Positions 15,660-24,567 of a stretch of DNA of 64,000 bases are shown here, one piece after another. This DNA comes from Frankia canadensis. Lineage in GTDB: Bacteria > Actinomycetota > Actinomycetes > Frankiales > Frankiaceae. How positions within the stretch are numbered: position 1 is the stretch's first letter; each line of letters begins with the position of its first letter. Location: positions 1 through 64,000 of the forward strand of contig NZ_FZMO01000536.1 of the NCBI RefSeq assembly GCF_900197875.1. The letters run 5' to 3'. The notes beneath the pieces are model-generated. The model searched no databases, was not told the DNA's origin, and saw only the letters and a program-made list of their open reading frames with translations. Both the position numbers and the translations under genes were made by a program.

Positions 15660-16576
15660 CGCGGCCGGTCCGACGCCGGCGGCCAGTTCAACCCGATCGG
15701 GTTCGGCCAGGTGAAGCCGCCGCCGAGGGCGACCCGCTCGGCCAGCCCGTACAGGATGGCGTACAGCTCGTCCCGTTCGTCGTGGGCGAGTTGACGGTAG
15801 GGGGCGGCGGCCAGCAGATCCGTGATGTTCTCGATCTCGGCGCGAACCTGCGCCCCGTGCGCCGTGAGGGTGCCGTCGGGCGTCAGCCAGCCGCGGGCGG
15901 CGAGGTCGGCGGCGGCCCCCGCCCACTCCTGCTCGCTCCACCCGCGGGACACCCGCAGCTGCTCGGCGGGGCTGCGTCCGGTCGCCGCGGAGAGGATCAG
16001 CGCCTCCACCGGGCCGACCTCGGACCGCACGAGGGCGGCGACATGCCCGTCGCCGCGGTGCTCCCGCAGCATCGTCAGTGCCTGCCACAGGGCCAGATGC
16101 GGCTCGCGGGGGATGGGCAGAGCGGCGTTCGCGGCGGCCAGTGGGCGGCCGGCGGTGACCGCGGCAGCGGCGACCCGGCCGGCGAGGTCGGCGGCGCGGC
16201 GCACCACAACGCCGGTCGCGTCCAGACCCCACAGTTCGCGCAGCACGGCGTCCACGGCCGCGAGCCTGGCGTCGAGCAGGCGCGCCGGTGAGGAGTAGCT
16301 CCACACGTCGGGCACCCAGCGGGCGATGCGCCGCGGGGCGAAAGAGTAGAAGGTCGAGGTGATCATCGCGGCGGACGCCGCGCCGAGCGGGGCGGCCCGC
16401 ATTCCCACATAGCCCGCGCCGAAGCTGTAGCAGCCGGCCTCCGCCGCGAAGCGGCGCACCGCCGGGTGGAAGTAGAGAACCGCGTGGATCGGCTCTGCCA
16501 CCTCCCAGACCCGGCGGGCATCGTTCGCGAAGGCCGCTCCGCGAGCACTCGCATCCAGCTGTCTACCGTCGCCCAT
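15626..16576 (-). CDS. SCO6745-family protein
   Basis: 316 aa, similar to the actinobacterial SCO6745 family of unknown biochemical function: YFHPAVRRFAAEAGCYSFGA and FYSFAPRRIARWVPDVWSY are the recognisable blocks, with a winged-helix-like C-terminus (AAADLAARGWLTPDGTLTAHG). I start it at ATG 16576 because GGGAGGA lies 6 nt upstream; the open frame continues to 16747 without another ribosome site. The 3' end overlaps the VirB4-like gene on the opposite strand by 34 nt. Some relatives are called MarR-like, but a DNA-binding role is unproven. Confidence 0.75.
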   Translation of the reverse strand: MGDGRQLDASARGAAFANDARRVWEVAEPIHAVLYFHPAVRRFAAEAGCYSFGAGYVGMRAAPLGAASAAMITSTFYSFAPRRIARWVPDVWSYSSPARLLDARLAAVDAVLRELWGLDATGVVVRRAADLAGRVAAAAVTAGRPLAAANAALPIPREPHLALWQALTMLREHRGDGHVAALVRSEVGPVEALILSAATGRSPAEQLRVSRGWSEQEWAGAAADLAARGWLTPDGTLTAHGAQVRAEIENITDLLAAAPYRQLAHDERDELYAILYGLAERVALGGGFTWPNPIGLNWPPASDRPRQPVELGSTDG

Positions 16577-16893
16577 GCAGATCCTCCCGACCGTGAGTCG
16601 GTTCCAGCCTCCCCCGGGCGAGGTCCGGTAGGCCAGGAAATGAGGACCTGATCGTCCGCCGAACGGGGGCCGCGTCCCGCCCGACGGTCCGTTGCCAGCA
16701 GGAACGCGCCGGAAACGCGATGGAAACGACCCTCGCCGACTTCCCACCCTGGTGCCGGGCGACCACCCCGACCCGGCATGCCCCGGTGTGGTCGGGCGTG
16801 TCGCGCCGCGTCCCGCCGGGCGGGCGGGGGCGTCGGGTCGGGCCCGGGCGCCCGGCGGCCGTGTCCCCTACCGCGCGGCCAGGGCCGGGATGG
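16577..16893. other. Gap between the SCO6745-family and PEBP genes
   Basis: About 317 bases with no credible gene. It contains only GC-rich palindromic stretches, such as CCGGGCGCCCGG at 16844-16855, which may help terminate the PEBP transcript. Confidence 0.5.
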
Positions 16894-17436
16894 TCACCGC
16901 TGGTAGGTCACCCGCAGCACGGCCCGGGCGAGGGTGTGGAAAGCGAGGTTGAAGCCGACGACCGCCGGCGAGACCTCGTCGTTGATCTCAAGCTTGGGAA
17001 CGTCCAGCGCGTGCACGACGAACACGTACCGGTGCACGACGTCGCCGGGCGGCGGCGCGGCGCCACCGTACTCCTTCGAGCCGTAGTCGTTGCGGACGTG
17101 GTAGGCGCCGGCGGGCAGGCCGGGGAACGCACCGCCGCCCGCGCCCGTCGGCAGCGCGGTGGCCGAAGCCGGCACATCGACGAGAACCCAGTGCCAGAAG
17201 CCGCTGCCCGTCGGCGCGTCCGGGTCGTAGCAGGTGACGGCGAAGCTTTCGGCCTGCTCCGGGTGGCCGGACCAGGCCAGCTGCGGGGAGGTGCCCGCGC
17301 CCCCCGCACTCGGATCGACGTGGGCGAGCGGCAGGGCGCTGCCGTCGGCCAGATCCGTGCTGGTGAGGCTGAACAGCGGGCGGACGGGCAGCACGTCCAA
17401 CGGGTCGGGGGGAGTGCCGCGGTCGAGCAGGGACAT
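16894..17436 (-). CDS. YbhB/YbcL-family (PEBP, Raf-kinase-inhibitor-like) protein
   Basis: 180 aa phosphatidylethanolamine-binding-protein fold. The signature YDPDAPTGSGFWHWVLVDVP, GTSPQLAWSG and the closing HRYVFVVHALDV are all present. Bacterial members are cytosolic or periplasmic small-ligand-binding proteins of mostly unknown role. ATG 17436 follows GGAAGGA at about 6-nt spacing, so the 11-residue upstream extension of the frame is not used. It is divergent from the PII-like gene across a 117-bp intergenic region. Confidence 0.9.
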   Translation of the reverse strand: MSLLDRGTPPDPLDVLPVRPLFSLTSTDLADGSALPLAHVDPSAGGAGTSPQLAWSGHPEQAESFAVTCYDPDAPTGSGFWHWVLVDVPASATALPTGAGGGAFPGLPAGAYHVRNDYGSKEYGGAAPPPGDVVHRYVFVVHALDVPKLEINDEVSPAVVGFNLAFHTLARAVLRVTYQR

Positions 17437-17553
17437 CTGACATCCTTCCGTTACGCCATTCGATGACATTTCCGAGAGACGGATCCGTCACCTGCCGGCT
17501 CTACGCTTCACCGCGATGAAACCGCACTTCGGAAGCGAGGGCGAGAAACCGTC

Positions 17554-17892
17554 GTGAAACTTGTCACCGCGATCCTGCGGCCACACCGGGTCGATGACGT
17601 TCGCGCCGCCCTCGGCACCTTCGGTATCCATGGTATGACGATCAGCCAGGTCACCGGTTTCGGCACGGAGCTGTGGCGAACGGAGACGTACCGCGGACGG
17701 CGTTTCCACGACGAGTCCGTGAGCGCCGTACGGGTGGAGTGCGTGGTGCCCGATTCCGAGGTCGAGGACGTCCTGAGCGTGATTCGAAGCGCCGCCGCGT
17801 CGTCCGCGAGCGGTGCGGGGAAGATCTGGGTACTGCCGGTCGACGCGGTGGCGCGGGTGCGTACCGGGGAGCGCGGTCTGGACGCCCTTTGA
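17554..17892 (+). CDS. Atypical PII-type signal protein (GlnB/GlnK-like)
   Basis: 112 aa, the canonical PII length, with a conserved start (MKLVTAILRPHRVDDVRAAL), B-loop (GAGKIWVLPVDAV) and C-terminal RVRTGERGLDAL that bind ATP/ADP. The T-loop is changed: the modified tyrosine 51 is Phe (YRGRRFHDES), Lys40 is Leu and Glu50 is Arg, while Tyr46 remains. It therefore cannot be uridylylated or adenylylated at residue 51 and probably does not contact AmtB or NAGK in the usual way. No amtB or glnD is adjacent. PII trimers sense nitrogen/energy state; this copy may serve a different partner. Confidence 0.9.
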   Translation: MKLVTAILRPHRVDDVRAALGTFGIHGMTISQVTGFGTELWRTETYRGRRFHDESVSAVRVECVVPDSEVEDVLSVIRSAAASSASGAGKIWVLPVDAVARVRTGERGLDAL

Positions 17893-18021
17893 TCGCTCGG
17901 GGTGACATCCCCGACAGCCCCCCATCCGGGTGTGAATATAGTCACATGCCGACGATTAGGGCTCCTACCTGGCATTTCTATGTCATGCCCCTGGCTGGTG
18001 GGCGACACGGCCCTCGTTGAC

Positions 18022-18076
18022 CCGATACGGTGACCACCAGGTCCCGGCGGGCGCCCGCCGACTCCCCCCGTATCGG
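18022..18076. terminator. Long stem-loop between convergent PII and DedA genes
   Basis: CCGATACGG (18022-18030) pairs perfectly with CCGTATCGG (18068-18076), and between them sits the 16-bp palindrome CGGCGGGCGCCCGCCG (18045-18060). The structure lies between two convergent genes and is best read as a bidirectional terminator. Confidence 0.6.
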
Positions 18077-18123
18077 TGCGGAGCTCGCCGGGACCGTTTG
18101 CCTGCGCGGCGCCTGTCGCGCGA

Positions 18124-18981
18124 TCAGTCCCTGGCCGCCTGGCGGTGCTGACCGGCCGGGCGCTGCCCGGCGGGATAGCCTCCCGCCCCGCTCCGGCGCA
18201 GCTGCATCGTCGCCGCCGGATCGAAGTCCGCCTCGTCCGCCTCGCCGTGGGCCCTGGAGGTCGCGATCTGTCCGTCGCCGCCCGTCACCGCACTGCCGCC
18301 GGCGGTCCCGCCGCCGTTGCGCGCACCGCCCTGGCCGCCGGCCGCGGACCGGCGCCGCCGGCTGCGGAGGTACTCGACGAGGATCGGCAGCACCGACACG
18401 AGGACGACGAGGATGAGCATCGCCTCGATGTTCTTGTGAATGAAGTCGATCGACCCCAGGAAGTACCCGAGGAGGGTCACTCCGCAGCCCCAGAGCAGCC
18501 CGCCGACGATGTTGTAAAGAACGAACGTCCGGTAGTTCATCCGGCTCACTCCGGCGATGACCGGCGTGAAGGTCCGCACGATCGGAACGAACCGGGCGAG
18601 CACGATCGATCGCGGTCCGTTCTTCTCGAAGAAGGCATTCGCCTTCGTCACGTACTCCTGCCGGAACAGGCGTGAGTCGGGACGGTTGAACAGCGCCGGC
18701 CCCGCCTTGCGACCAATCATGTACCCGACCTGGTCGCCCGCGATCGCGGCCAACCCGATGAGGATCACGGCCACCGGCAGCGGCGTGGAGATCTCGTCCC
18801 GGGCGATCAGCATCCCCATGGTGAACAACAGCGAGTCACCAGGCAGGAAGAAGCCCACCAGCAGGCCGGACTCCGCGAACACGATCAGCAGGACGATGAC
18901 CAGGCCGGCCTTGACCAGGCCGTCGGCGCTCAGGGCACTGGGTCCTAGAGCGAGTGTGCTCGACGCGAACGTGGTCACCAT
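18124..18981 (-). CDS. DedA-family membrane protein
   Basis: 285 aa DedA/SNARE-associated protein of the undecaprenyl-phosphate/phospholipid flippase family. Hydrophobic segments include VKAGLVIVLLIVFAESGLLV and a re-entrant GDSLLFTMGML; the family motif is ARFVPIVRTFTPVIAGVSRM, and GDQVGYMIGRKAG precedes it. A basic, disordered C-terminal tail follows RSRRRRS. The start is ATG 18981 with GGAGG 5 nt upstream; the frame is open to 19347 but the extra 122 codons are Arg-rich and lack a ribosome site. Confidence 0.9.
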   Translation of the reverse strand: MVTTFASSTLALGPSALSADGLVKAGLVIVLLIVFAESGLLVGFFLPGDSLLFTMGMLIARDEISTPLPVAVILIGLAAIAGDQVGYMIGRKAGPALFNRPDSRLFRQEYVTKANAFFEKNGPRSIVLARFVPIVRTFTPVIAGVSRMNYRTFVLYNIVGGLLWGCGVTLLGYFLGSIDFIHKNIEAMLILVVLVSVLPILVEYLRSRRRRSAAGGQGGARNGGGTAGGSAVTGGDGQIATSRAHGEADEADFDPAATMQLRRSGAGGYPAGQRPAGQHRQAARD

Positions 18982-19372
18982 CGGGGCCTCCGCCGGTGTG
19001 AGGGCGACAGGGTCGGACACGCCAGGGAGACCGCCCTTGATCTCCGTGCCACCGCCCCGCACCCGCCTGGGGACACCGTAAGGGTATCGACTGCTCCGAG
19101 ACCTTCGGCCGGCACCACCGGGCATCAGCCCCGGATCCACAGGCAGTCCGCAGTCGGTGTCCATCGCGAAGGCGCGGCAGAAGCCGCTGATCGGCGCGGC
19201 GGCCAGCCAGGGGCGCGGCCGTGCGCGCACTGCGATCCACCCGACCGCGCCGTAACGCGGTCGGCTCCAGCCGCGCAGCCGAATCCTCGCTAATCGGACA
19301 CCGGATCGACAGGAGCGACAGGAGCGACACACCAGCGTCGAAGGCATACCGGGTGAACCATAGGCTTATTCG
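18982..19372. other. Divergent promoter region of the dedA-like and lipase genes
   Basis: No gene is supported in these 391 bases. They contain a 9-bp direct repeat (CGACAGGAG twice plus a partial third copy, 19307-19330) and a -10-like TAGGCT at 19361-19366, six bases before the lipase GTG. Transcription would then begin at or very near the start codon. Confidence 0.45.
19361..19366 (+). promoter_or_regulatory. Possible -10 element for a leaderless lipase transcript
   Basis: TAGGCT fits the TANNNT pattern and lies 6 nt from GTG 19373, and no good ribosome site precedes that codon. The hexamer 17 bp upstream (TCGAAG) is a poor -35. Confidence 0.3.
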
Positions 19373-20716
19373 GTGCGTTTCCCCTGGATCGTTCCGGACG
19401 AGGATTCATCGGAATCCAACGGTTCGTACACACACTGGTTTGGCTCGCCCAGGTTCCGCTGGCGCACCGGGCGCCGGGCGCCGGGCGTGCTCCCGCTGCT
19501 GGTGGCGTTGCTCCCACTGGCGGCGTTGCTCCCGCTCACCGCCTGCGGACGCGGCGGCGGCGCCGCCCGGGAGATCCCCGGTCCGGACACCGCGGTGGGA
19601 GACCCGGCCCGCACGGCCCGCACGGGCCGCTCCGCCGCGGCCGGCGCACCTGGTGACCTGCTCACCCACAGCGTGATCGACGGTGCGCCGGCCGGGGTCC
19701 GGGCCTGGCGGATCACCTACCTGTCCCGGCCCGCCGGTCAGGCGACCGCCGCGGTCTCCGGCATCGTCCTCGCGCCCGATGCTCGGGTTCCGGTTCCCAC
19801 TGGCGGCCGCAAGGTCGTGTCGTTCGCGCACGGCACCACGGGGATCGCGGACTCCTGCGCACCGTCGCGGGCCCGTCCGGTGCTCGGCCCCGCCCTCTGG
19901 ACGATCCCCCTCGTCCAGGCCGGGTACGTCGTGGCGCTGACGGACTACGCCGGGCTGGGCACGCCGGGCGACCATGCCATCTACGTCGCCTCGCCGGAGG
20001 GCCGGGCCGTGCTCGACGCCGCCCGCGCGGCCCGGACCCTGCGTGCCACCGGAGCCGGGGACGAGGTCGTCGCCTGGGGTTATTCACAGGGTGGGCAGGC
20101 CGCGCTGGCCGCCGGGGCACAGGCGGCGGTCTACGCGCCGGACCTGCGGATCCGTGGGGTGGTCGCCACCGCCCCGCTCGCGGATCTGACCGCGTCCCTC
20201 GCCACGCTGCGGCGCAACCCCGACGGCGTCGGCTACCTGCTGCTGGCGACGGCCGGGCTGGCGGCGTCCGACCCGCGCATCGACCTCGATCGCTACCTGA
20301 CGCCGACCGGCCGGCGGCTGCTGGGGATCGCCCGCACCCGCTGCGCCGCCGACCTGCTCGGGGCGAGCATCGGCACGTCGACCGGCACCGCGTTCACCGT
20401 GGACCCGCTGGCCCAGGCGCCGTTCGCGCCCGGCTTCGCCCGGCAGGAGGCGGAGGTGACGCGGTTCATGGCGCCGACGCTGCTCCTGCAGGGCGACCTC
20501 GACGCGGTGATCCGCCGGCCGGTCAGCGACGGGGTGGTGCGGCGCCTGTGCGGGCAGGGGACGCCGGTGGACTACCGACGGTATCCACTCGCCGACCATG
20601 GCTCGATCCTCGGCGCCTCCATGCCCGATCTGATGACGTGGGTCGCGCAGCGCTTCGCCCCCCGGCCACCGATGGTCACCGACATCTGCGCGCTCAGCAC
20701 GGACGCCCGGAAGTAG
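19373..20716 (+). CDS. Secreted lipoprotein lipase/esterase (LIP-type alpha/beta hydrolase)
   Basis: 447 aa. After a 38-residue hydrophilic head comes an export helix ending in the lipobox LLPLTACGR, so the enzyme is probably membrane-anchored outside. The hydrolase domain shows the secretory lipase pattern: VSFAHGTTG (oxyanion region), VALTDYAGLGTPG, the nucleophile elbow GYSQGGQAA, the acid region LLQGDLDAVI and a late YPLADHGS with the catalytic His. Substrate is probably an ester or lipid. The GTG start has no convincing ribosome site, and a -10-like box sits 6 nt before it, suggesting a leaderless message. Confidence 0.85.
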   Translation: MRFPWIVPDEDSSESNGSYTHWFGSPRFRWRTGRRAPGVLPLLVALLPLAALLPLTACGRGGGAAREIPGPDTAVGDPARTARTGRSAAAGAPGDLLTHSVIDGAPAGVRAWRITYLSRPAGQATAAVSGIVLAPDARVPVPTGGRKVVSFAHGTTGIADSCAPSRARPVLGPALWTIPLVQAGYVVALTDYAGLGTPGDHAIYVASPEGRAVLDAARAARTLRATGAGDEVVAWGYSQGGQAALAAGAQAAVYAPDLRIRGVVATAPLADLTASLATLRRNPDGVGYLLLATAGLAASDPRIDLDRYLTPTGRRLLGIARTRCAADLLGASIGTSTGTAFTVDPLAQAPFAPGFARQEAEVTRFMAPTLLLQGDLDAVIRRPVSDGVVRRLCGQGTPVDYRRYPLADHGSILGASMPDLMTWVAQRFAPRPPMVTDICALSTDARK

Positions 20717-21428
20717 CCCGTCCATTTCCACTCGCGCCCGTACGGTGCCCGCCCGGGTGTGGACAACGTCCTGCCTGGGTCATCACGCTGACCGCCCATG
20801 GCCCGTCTTCACCATCGGTGAACCCGCGCTCAGCCGTCATCGCCTGAGCGGCCTGTGGACGGCCGGACGGATGGCCCCGCGGGGGCACCGTGGCGACCCT
20901 GACCGGCCCCGCCGGCGGGCCCTGTGGACAGTGCTGGATCCGCCGGCGACGCCGGTCGAACGGGGCTCCGCCCTGGCCGATGACTCCGCGAGCCAGCACC
21001 ATGCCCCGGCGGCTGTGGATAACCCCGCCGGGATGGATTCCAACAGGTCACAGCCTCGAGATGGGTGGGCCCCGGCCCGGCATGCGGCCTCGGCGGCGAC
21101 AGCGGGGCGTGGGGCACCGTTCGGCACACTGCCCCGGGATGGTCAGGGTCGTGTCGGGTGTGCCCGGCCCGTCCTCGGGCATCGTGGGCACGGCGCACGG
21201 TCCGAACACCGAGCTGGCGATGCCCTGACGCCGGGGGCGGTGACCAGGCCCAGGCCCGGTCACCGTGGCGGCCGGGCACAGTGACCGTCAGCGGTTCCGG
21301 TGGCCGGCGGCAGGGCCGCCGGCCGCTCTCCCTGGGCACATCGACGACGGTGCCCCTCCAGCGGCCTGGGGACAACTCCACGTAGCCGCTTGGAAGGGCA
21401 CAGGTGCCTTCGTCGGCGGATTCCTCTC

Positions 21429-21939
21429 GTGGGCACCGCTCGGCCTGCCCGCGGACAGCCGGACATCCGTGCCCATCCGCGGGCAGGCGACCCCGAACGG
21501 TGCCCACGATGACCACCACGGCCACCACGTTGCTCCTCCACGCGCACCTGTGGACAACCACGCTGCCCCCTCGAGGTGAGGGGTAGCTCGATGCACGGTG
21601 ACCGCCCGCGCCTCGCGCTCCGCGATGGGTCGGATCGCGAGGCGATCAACAGGTGAACCGGCGAACCGCGGAAGGCGGCGCGGCTCACGCTGCCCCGATC
21701 GAAGGTCATCGACGAACCCGTTCACCATCGCCGCGGAGGAGACGCGTGGGCGGTGGCGGCGCGATGTCCACAGTCGGTTGGACGGCCCGCGCGCCGCACT
21801 GTGGACGACGGCCTGCCACCGCCGCGATCACCCTCCTGAGCTGGGATGATGCGCGACCCGCGGCTCACGGCGGAGCGGTCGGTCGGTGACCGTGGATGGT
21901 CATCGACTGCCCGGCCCGGTGCTCCTCCACAGCAGCCGT
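21429..21939. repeat. Copy A of a ~0.5-kb imperfect direct repeat
   Basis: This block aligns with 22179-22682 at an offset of about 742 bp. Shared landmarks include GTGCCCATCC, CCTGTGGACAACCA, ATGCACGGTGACC, CGTTCACCATC, CGGACGGCCCGCGCGCCGC-like sequence and GAGCTGGGATGATG. It carries the DnaA box at 21549 and the weaker ones at 21764 and 21800. Boundaries are approximate. Confidence 0.7.
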
Positions 21940-22178
21940 CCGCAGTCGGGCCAAGCCCTGGGGCACAGTCGCGATCCCGCGTCCCACGTGCCGTCCGGCG
22001 TGCGGCACGGTGCCTCTCCAGGGGCTGGGGACAGTCGATCGATCGGGGTGACCAGGGCCCCAGCGTGGTCATCGCGATCGGATCGCCGGTCGCGCGATTC
22101 GATGGCCGGCTGGGGACACACACCGAGAACCCCAGCGGGGCCACCGCGTGCGAATGACCCGCACCGCGGTTCGTCGAC

Positions 22179-22682
22179 GTGGGCACCGTCCGCCTCGCCA
22201 GGTGGACGACCGGCCATCCATGCCCATCCACGGGCAGCGGATCGCGAACGATGCCCATGGTGACCGACCCGGTGCTCCTCCCCGCGCGCCTGTGGACAAC
22301 CAACGCTGCCCTCCCTCGGCCATGGGTCACCAGATGCACGGTGACCACCAGCGTTCCGTGCGGCGCGGCGGTCAGTCCGAAGGGCGACCGTCAGGCGAAC
22401 CGACCAGCGGAGTCGGCGGGGACGGGCGACGCTGCCCCAGCGACGGTCATCGGCGAAGCCGTTCACCATCACCGCGGACGAGGCGCGCGAGCCGCGGCTC
22501 CGCGATGTGCGCAGTCGGTCGGACGGCCCGCGCGCCGCGCTGTGGACAACCGCCTGACCGCAGCCACGATCATCCCCCTGAGCTGGGATGATGCCGGGCC
22601 CCGGACGCGCGTCCGACCAGCTGATCGGTGACCTTCGAGGGACATCGATGAACCCGCCCCGATGCTCATCCACAGTGGCCGT
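22179..22682. repeat. Copy B of the ~0.5-kb imperfect direct repeat
   Basis: Partner of 21429-21939. It contains the perfect DnaA boxes at 22291 and 22539, the second of which corresponds to a one-mismatch box (TGTGGACGA) in copy A. The copies differ by scattered substitutions and small indels, consistent with an old duplication of noncoding sequence. Confidence 0.7.
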
Positions 22683-22979
22683 GAGGGCGGAGGTGTGCCG
22701 CGAGCCTCGACGAGGGGTTCGTCTGGGGGCGACGTGCGCCGAGGCCCCTCGATGGTCATCGCACGGTGGTCATCCACAGGGCATCGCCCTGTCCATCAGG
22801 CCCGCCGGTGGGCGGCGGTCACCGGCGGTCGGCCATCGCCTGGACGGTGCCCCTCACCGGCTACTCCGGTGTCGTCGGCGGATCCCACGGTGCCCACCTG
22901 GCCGGCGGACGGTGACCACTCGGCCGGCGGACGGTGACCATCGGTGGACAACCGTCGCAAGCGGTGGCGTTCGCGCTGG

Positions 22980-23762
22980 TCAGAGGCTGTGGACGGGCGC
23001 CGGCGGGTCAGCGGCCGGTCCGGGGGCGGGGCGCACGGCGGCCAGGCAGAAATCGACCAGGCGGAGGTGGTAGGCGCGGTTGTCGGAGGGTGCGCGGGCC
23101 CCGAACGCGTGCCGAGCCATCAGCGCGCCGAGGAAGGCGCTGCTCGCCAGGTCGGTGTCGAGGTCGGCGCGCGCCTCTCCCCGCAGCACCGCGTCATGGA
23201 ACGCGTCCTCGATGGCGGCCGCGCACCGGTCGACCGACTCCCGCCGGAACGCGGCGTACAGGGTGGGGAAGCGGCGCAGTTCGGCCATGCACCGGGCGAG
23301 GACCGACATCCGCGGCTCGAGGAACACGGCGTCCACAAACGGCGCGAGGTGCAGCAGGTCGGAGCGCAGCCCCCCGGTGCGGGGCGGGACGAGCCCGGCG
23401 GCGAGCGTGCCGAGCGCGGTGAGGACGAGGTCGTCGCGGTCCGGCCAACGGGCGTAGATGCCGCGCTTGGCGACGCCGGCGCGCAGCGCCACCCGGTTCA
23501 CGCTGAACCCGCCGACGCCGTGCTCGGCGAGTTCGTCCACAGCCGCGGCGATCACCCGGGTGTCGATCGTCGCGTCGCGGGGACGCCCCCGGCGCGGACG
23601 ACCGGCCTGCTCCGCGCCCAGAGCCGCGTCCGGCCCCAGGTCAGGACCTGTACCCGGTCCCGCGCCCAGTCCCTGGCCCGGTCCTGCGTCCGAGCCCGTG
23701 CCCGGGCTCCCGGCCAGGGTCGTGTCCGGGCCGGTGGCCGCGCCCGGCTCCTCCTTCGCCAT
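22980..23762 (-). CDS. TetR-family transcriptional regulator
   Basis: 260 aa. A Gly/Pro-repeat head of about 60 residues precedes the TetR HTH (TRVIAAAVDELAEHGVGGFS, VNRVALRAGVAKRGIYARW); the C-terminal ligand domain has the expected helices (FVDAVFLEPRMSVLARCM and following). It is divergent from the ohr-like gene across 131 bp that include AT-rich sequence, so it may control it; ohr is usually under a MarR-type OhrR, so this would be unusual. The ATG 23762 has no strong ribosome site, and an internal start after the repeat head is possible. Confidence 0.85.
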   Translation of the reverse strand: MAKEEPGAATGPDTTLAGSPGTGSDAGPGQGLGAGPGTGPDLGPDAALGAEQAGRPRRGRPRDATIDTRVIAAAVDELAEHGVGGFSVNRVALRAGVAKRGIYARWPDRDDLVLTALGTLAAGLVPPRTGGLRSDLLHLAPFVDAVFLEPRMSVLARCMAELRRFPTLYAAFRRESVDRCAAAIEDAFHDAVLRGEARADLDTDLASSAFLGALMARHAFGARAPSDNRAYHLRLVDFCLAAVRPAPGPAADPPAPVHSL

Positions 23763-23893
23763 AGGCCCAGGCTAAGGCGCAACGGTGCCCCGGACGGCGA
23801 ATATTTAGAACACCGATGTGGTTGCATAATTGGGGCCAGGCCCGACCGGGTGCTGGCGGCACGCGGTTCCCGCCATCCACAGAGGAGCGAGAC

Positions 23894-24325
23894 ATGACAA
23901 CCACCATCTACTCGGCGACGTCCACAGCCTGGGGCGGCCGCGAGGGCCGGGTCGCGTCCAGCGACAACCGGGTGGACCTCGAGCTGTCCATCCCGAAGGG
24001 CCTCGGCGGCGACGACGGCCCCGGCACGAACCCCGAGCAGCTGTTCGCCACCGGCTACGCGGCGTGTTTCCACAGCGCGCTCAAGGCCGTCGCGCGGGGA
24101 CGGAAGGTCGACGTCGGGGGTTCCGCCGTGTCAGTGACCGTGGCGCTCGTGCGCGACAGCGACACCGAGTCCCTCGACCTGGCTACCCGGATCGAGGCGC
24201 AGATCCCGGATGTGGCCCGGGACACCGCTCAGGAACTGCTCGACGCCGCCCACGCGCTGTGCCCGTACTCGCGCGCCACCCGCGGCAACATCGCCGCCGA
24301 GGTCGTCCTCGTCGACAACGACTGA
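23894..24325 (+). CDS. ohr: Organic hydroperoxide resistance protein (Ohr/OsmC family)
   Basis: 143 aa thiol peroxidase that reduces organic hydroperoxides in the cytosol. The two redox cysteines are in GYAACFHSAL (Cys58) and HALCPYSRATRGN (Cys123), and the N-terminal YSATSTAWGGREGRV matches Ohr rather than OsmC proper. The start ATG 23894 follows AGAGGAG at 6-7 nt. It is divergent from a TetR gene. The upstream region has TTTAGA/CATAAT-like AT-rich sequence near 23802-23830 that could be its promoter. Confidence 0.92.
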   Translation: MTTTIYSATSTAWGGREGRVASSDNRVDLELSIPKGLGGDDGPGTNPEQLFATGYAACFHSALKAVARGRKVDVGGSAVSVTVALVRDSDTESLDLATRIEAQIPDVARDTAQELLDAAHALCPYSRATRGNIAAEVVLVDND

Positions 24326-24567
24326 TCTCAGCCTGATCCCGACCGGGCCGCCGGCAACGATGCCATCGGCGGCCCGGTCGGGCGGCGCGGGCCGGCTGGT
24401 CACCGGTGACCGTGAAGCGAGCGGCATCCGGCCGACGTCGGGACCGGCCAGGTCACTGGCTGGCCGATTCCAGTGAAGATCCGAATGGAATGTCCTAATG
24501 TGCGAGATGGCGCCACCCTCGACGTCGAGGGACCAGAACATGGCCCGAGCGGACGGAGGGCGCACAC

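Larger units (their letters stand above)
20717..22979. other. Gene-free 2.26-kb region with a DnaA-box cluster (candidate titration locus)
   Basis: No ORF here has recognisable domains, and open frames on both strands are Arg/Pro/Gly-rich shadows. Five perfect DnaA boxes occur, all in the same orientation: TGTGGACAA at 20758, 21549, 22291 and 22539, and TGTGGATAA at 21014. Single-mismatch boxes are at 20923, 21367, 21764, 21800, 22666, 22769 and 22943. With equal base frequencies about 0.03 perfect 9-mers of these two types would be expected in this length. The region lies about 20 kb from dnaA-dnaN. DnaA-titrating clusters are known as datA in E. coli and near oriC in Streptomyces; the same role here is inference. 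Confidence 0.65.

Noticed and set aside
13752-16304. An 850-codon minus-strand frame antisense to the VirB4-like gene
   Set aside because: Low-complexity shadow of a gene with clear motifs.
21722-22673. Minus-strand open frames in the DnaA-box region
   Set aside because: Arg/Pro/His-rich translations without domains or ribosome sites; they change frame between the two repeat copies, arguing against coding.
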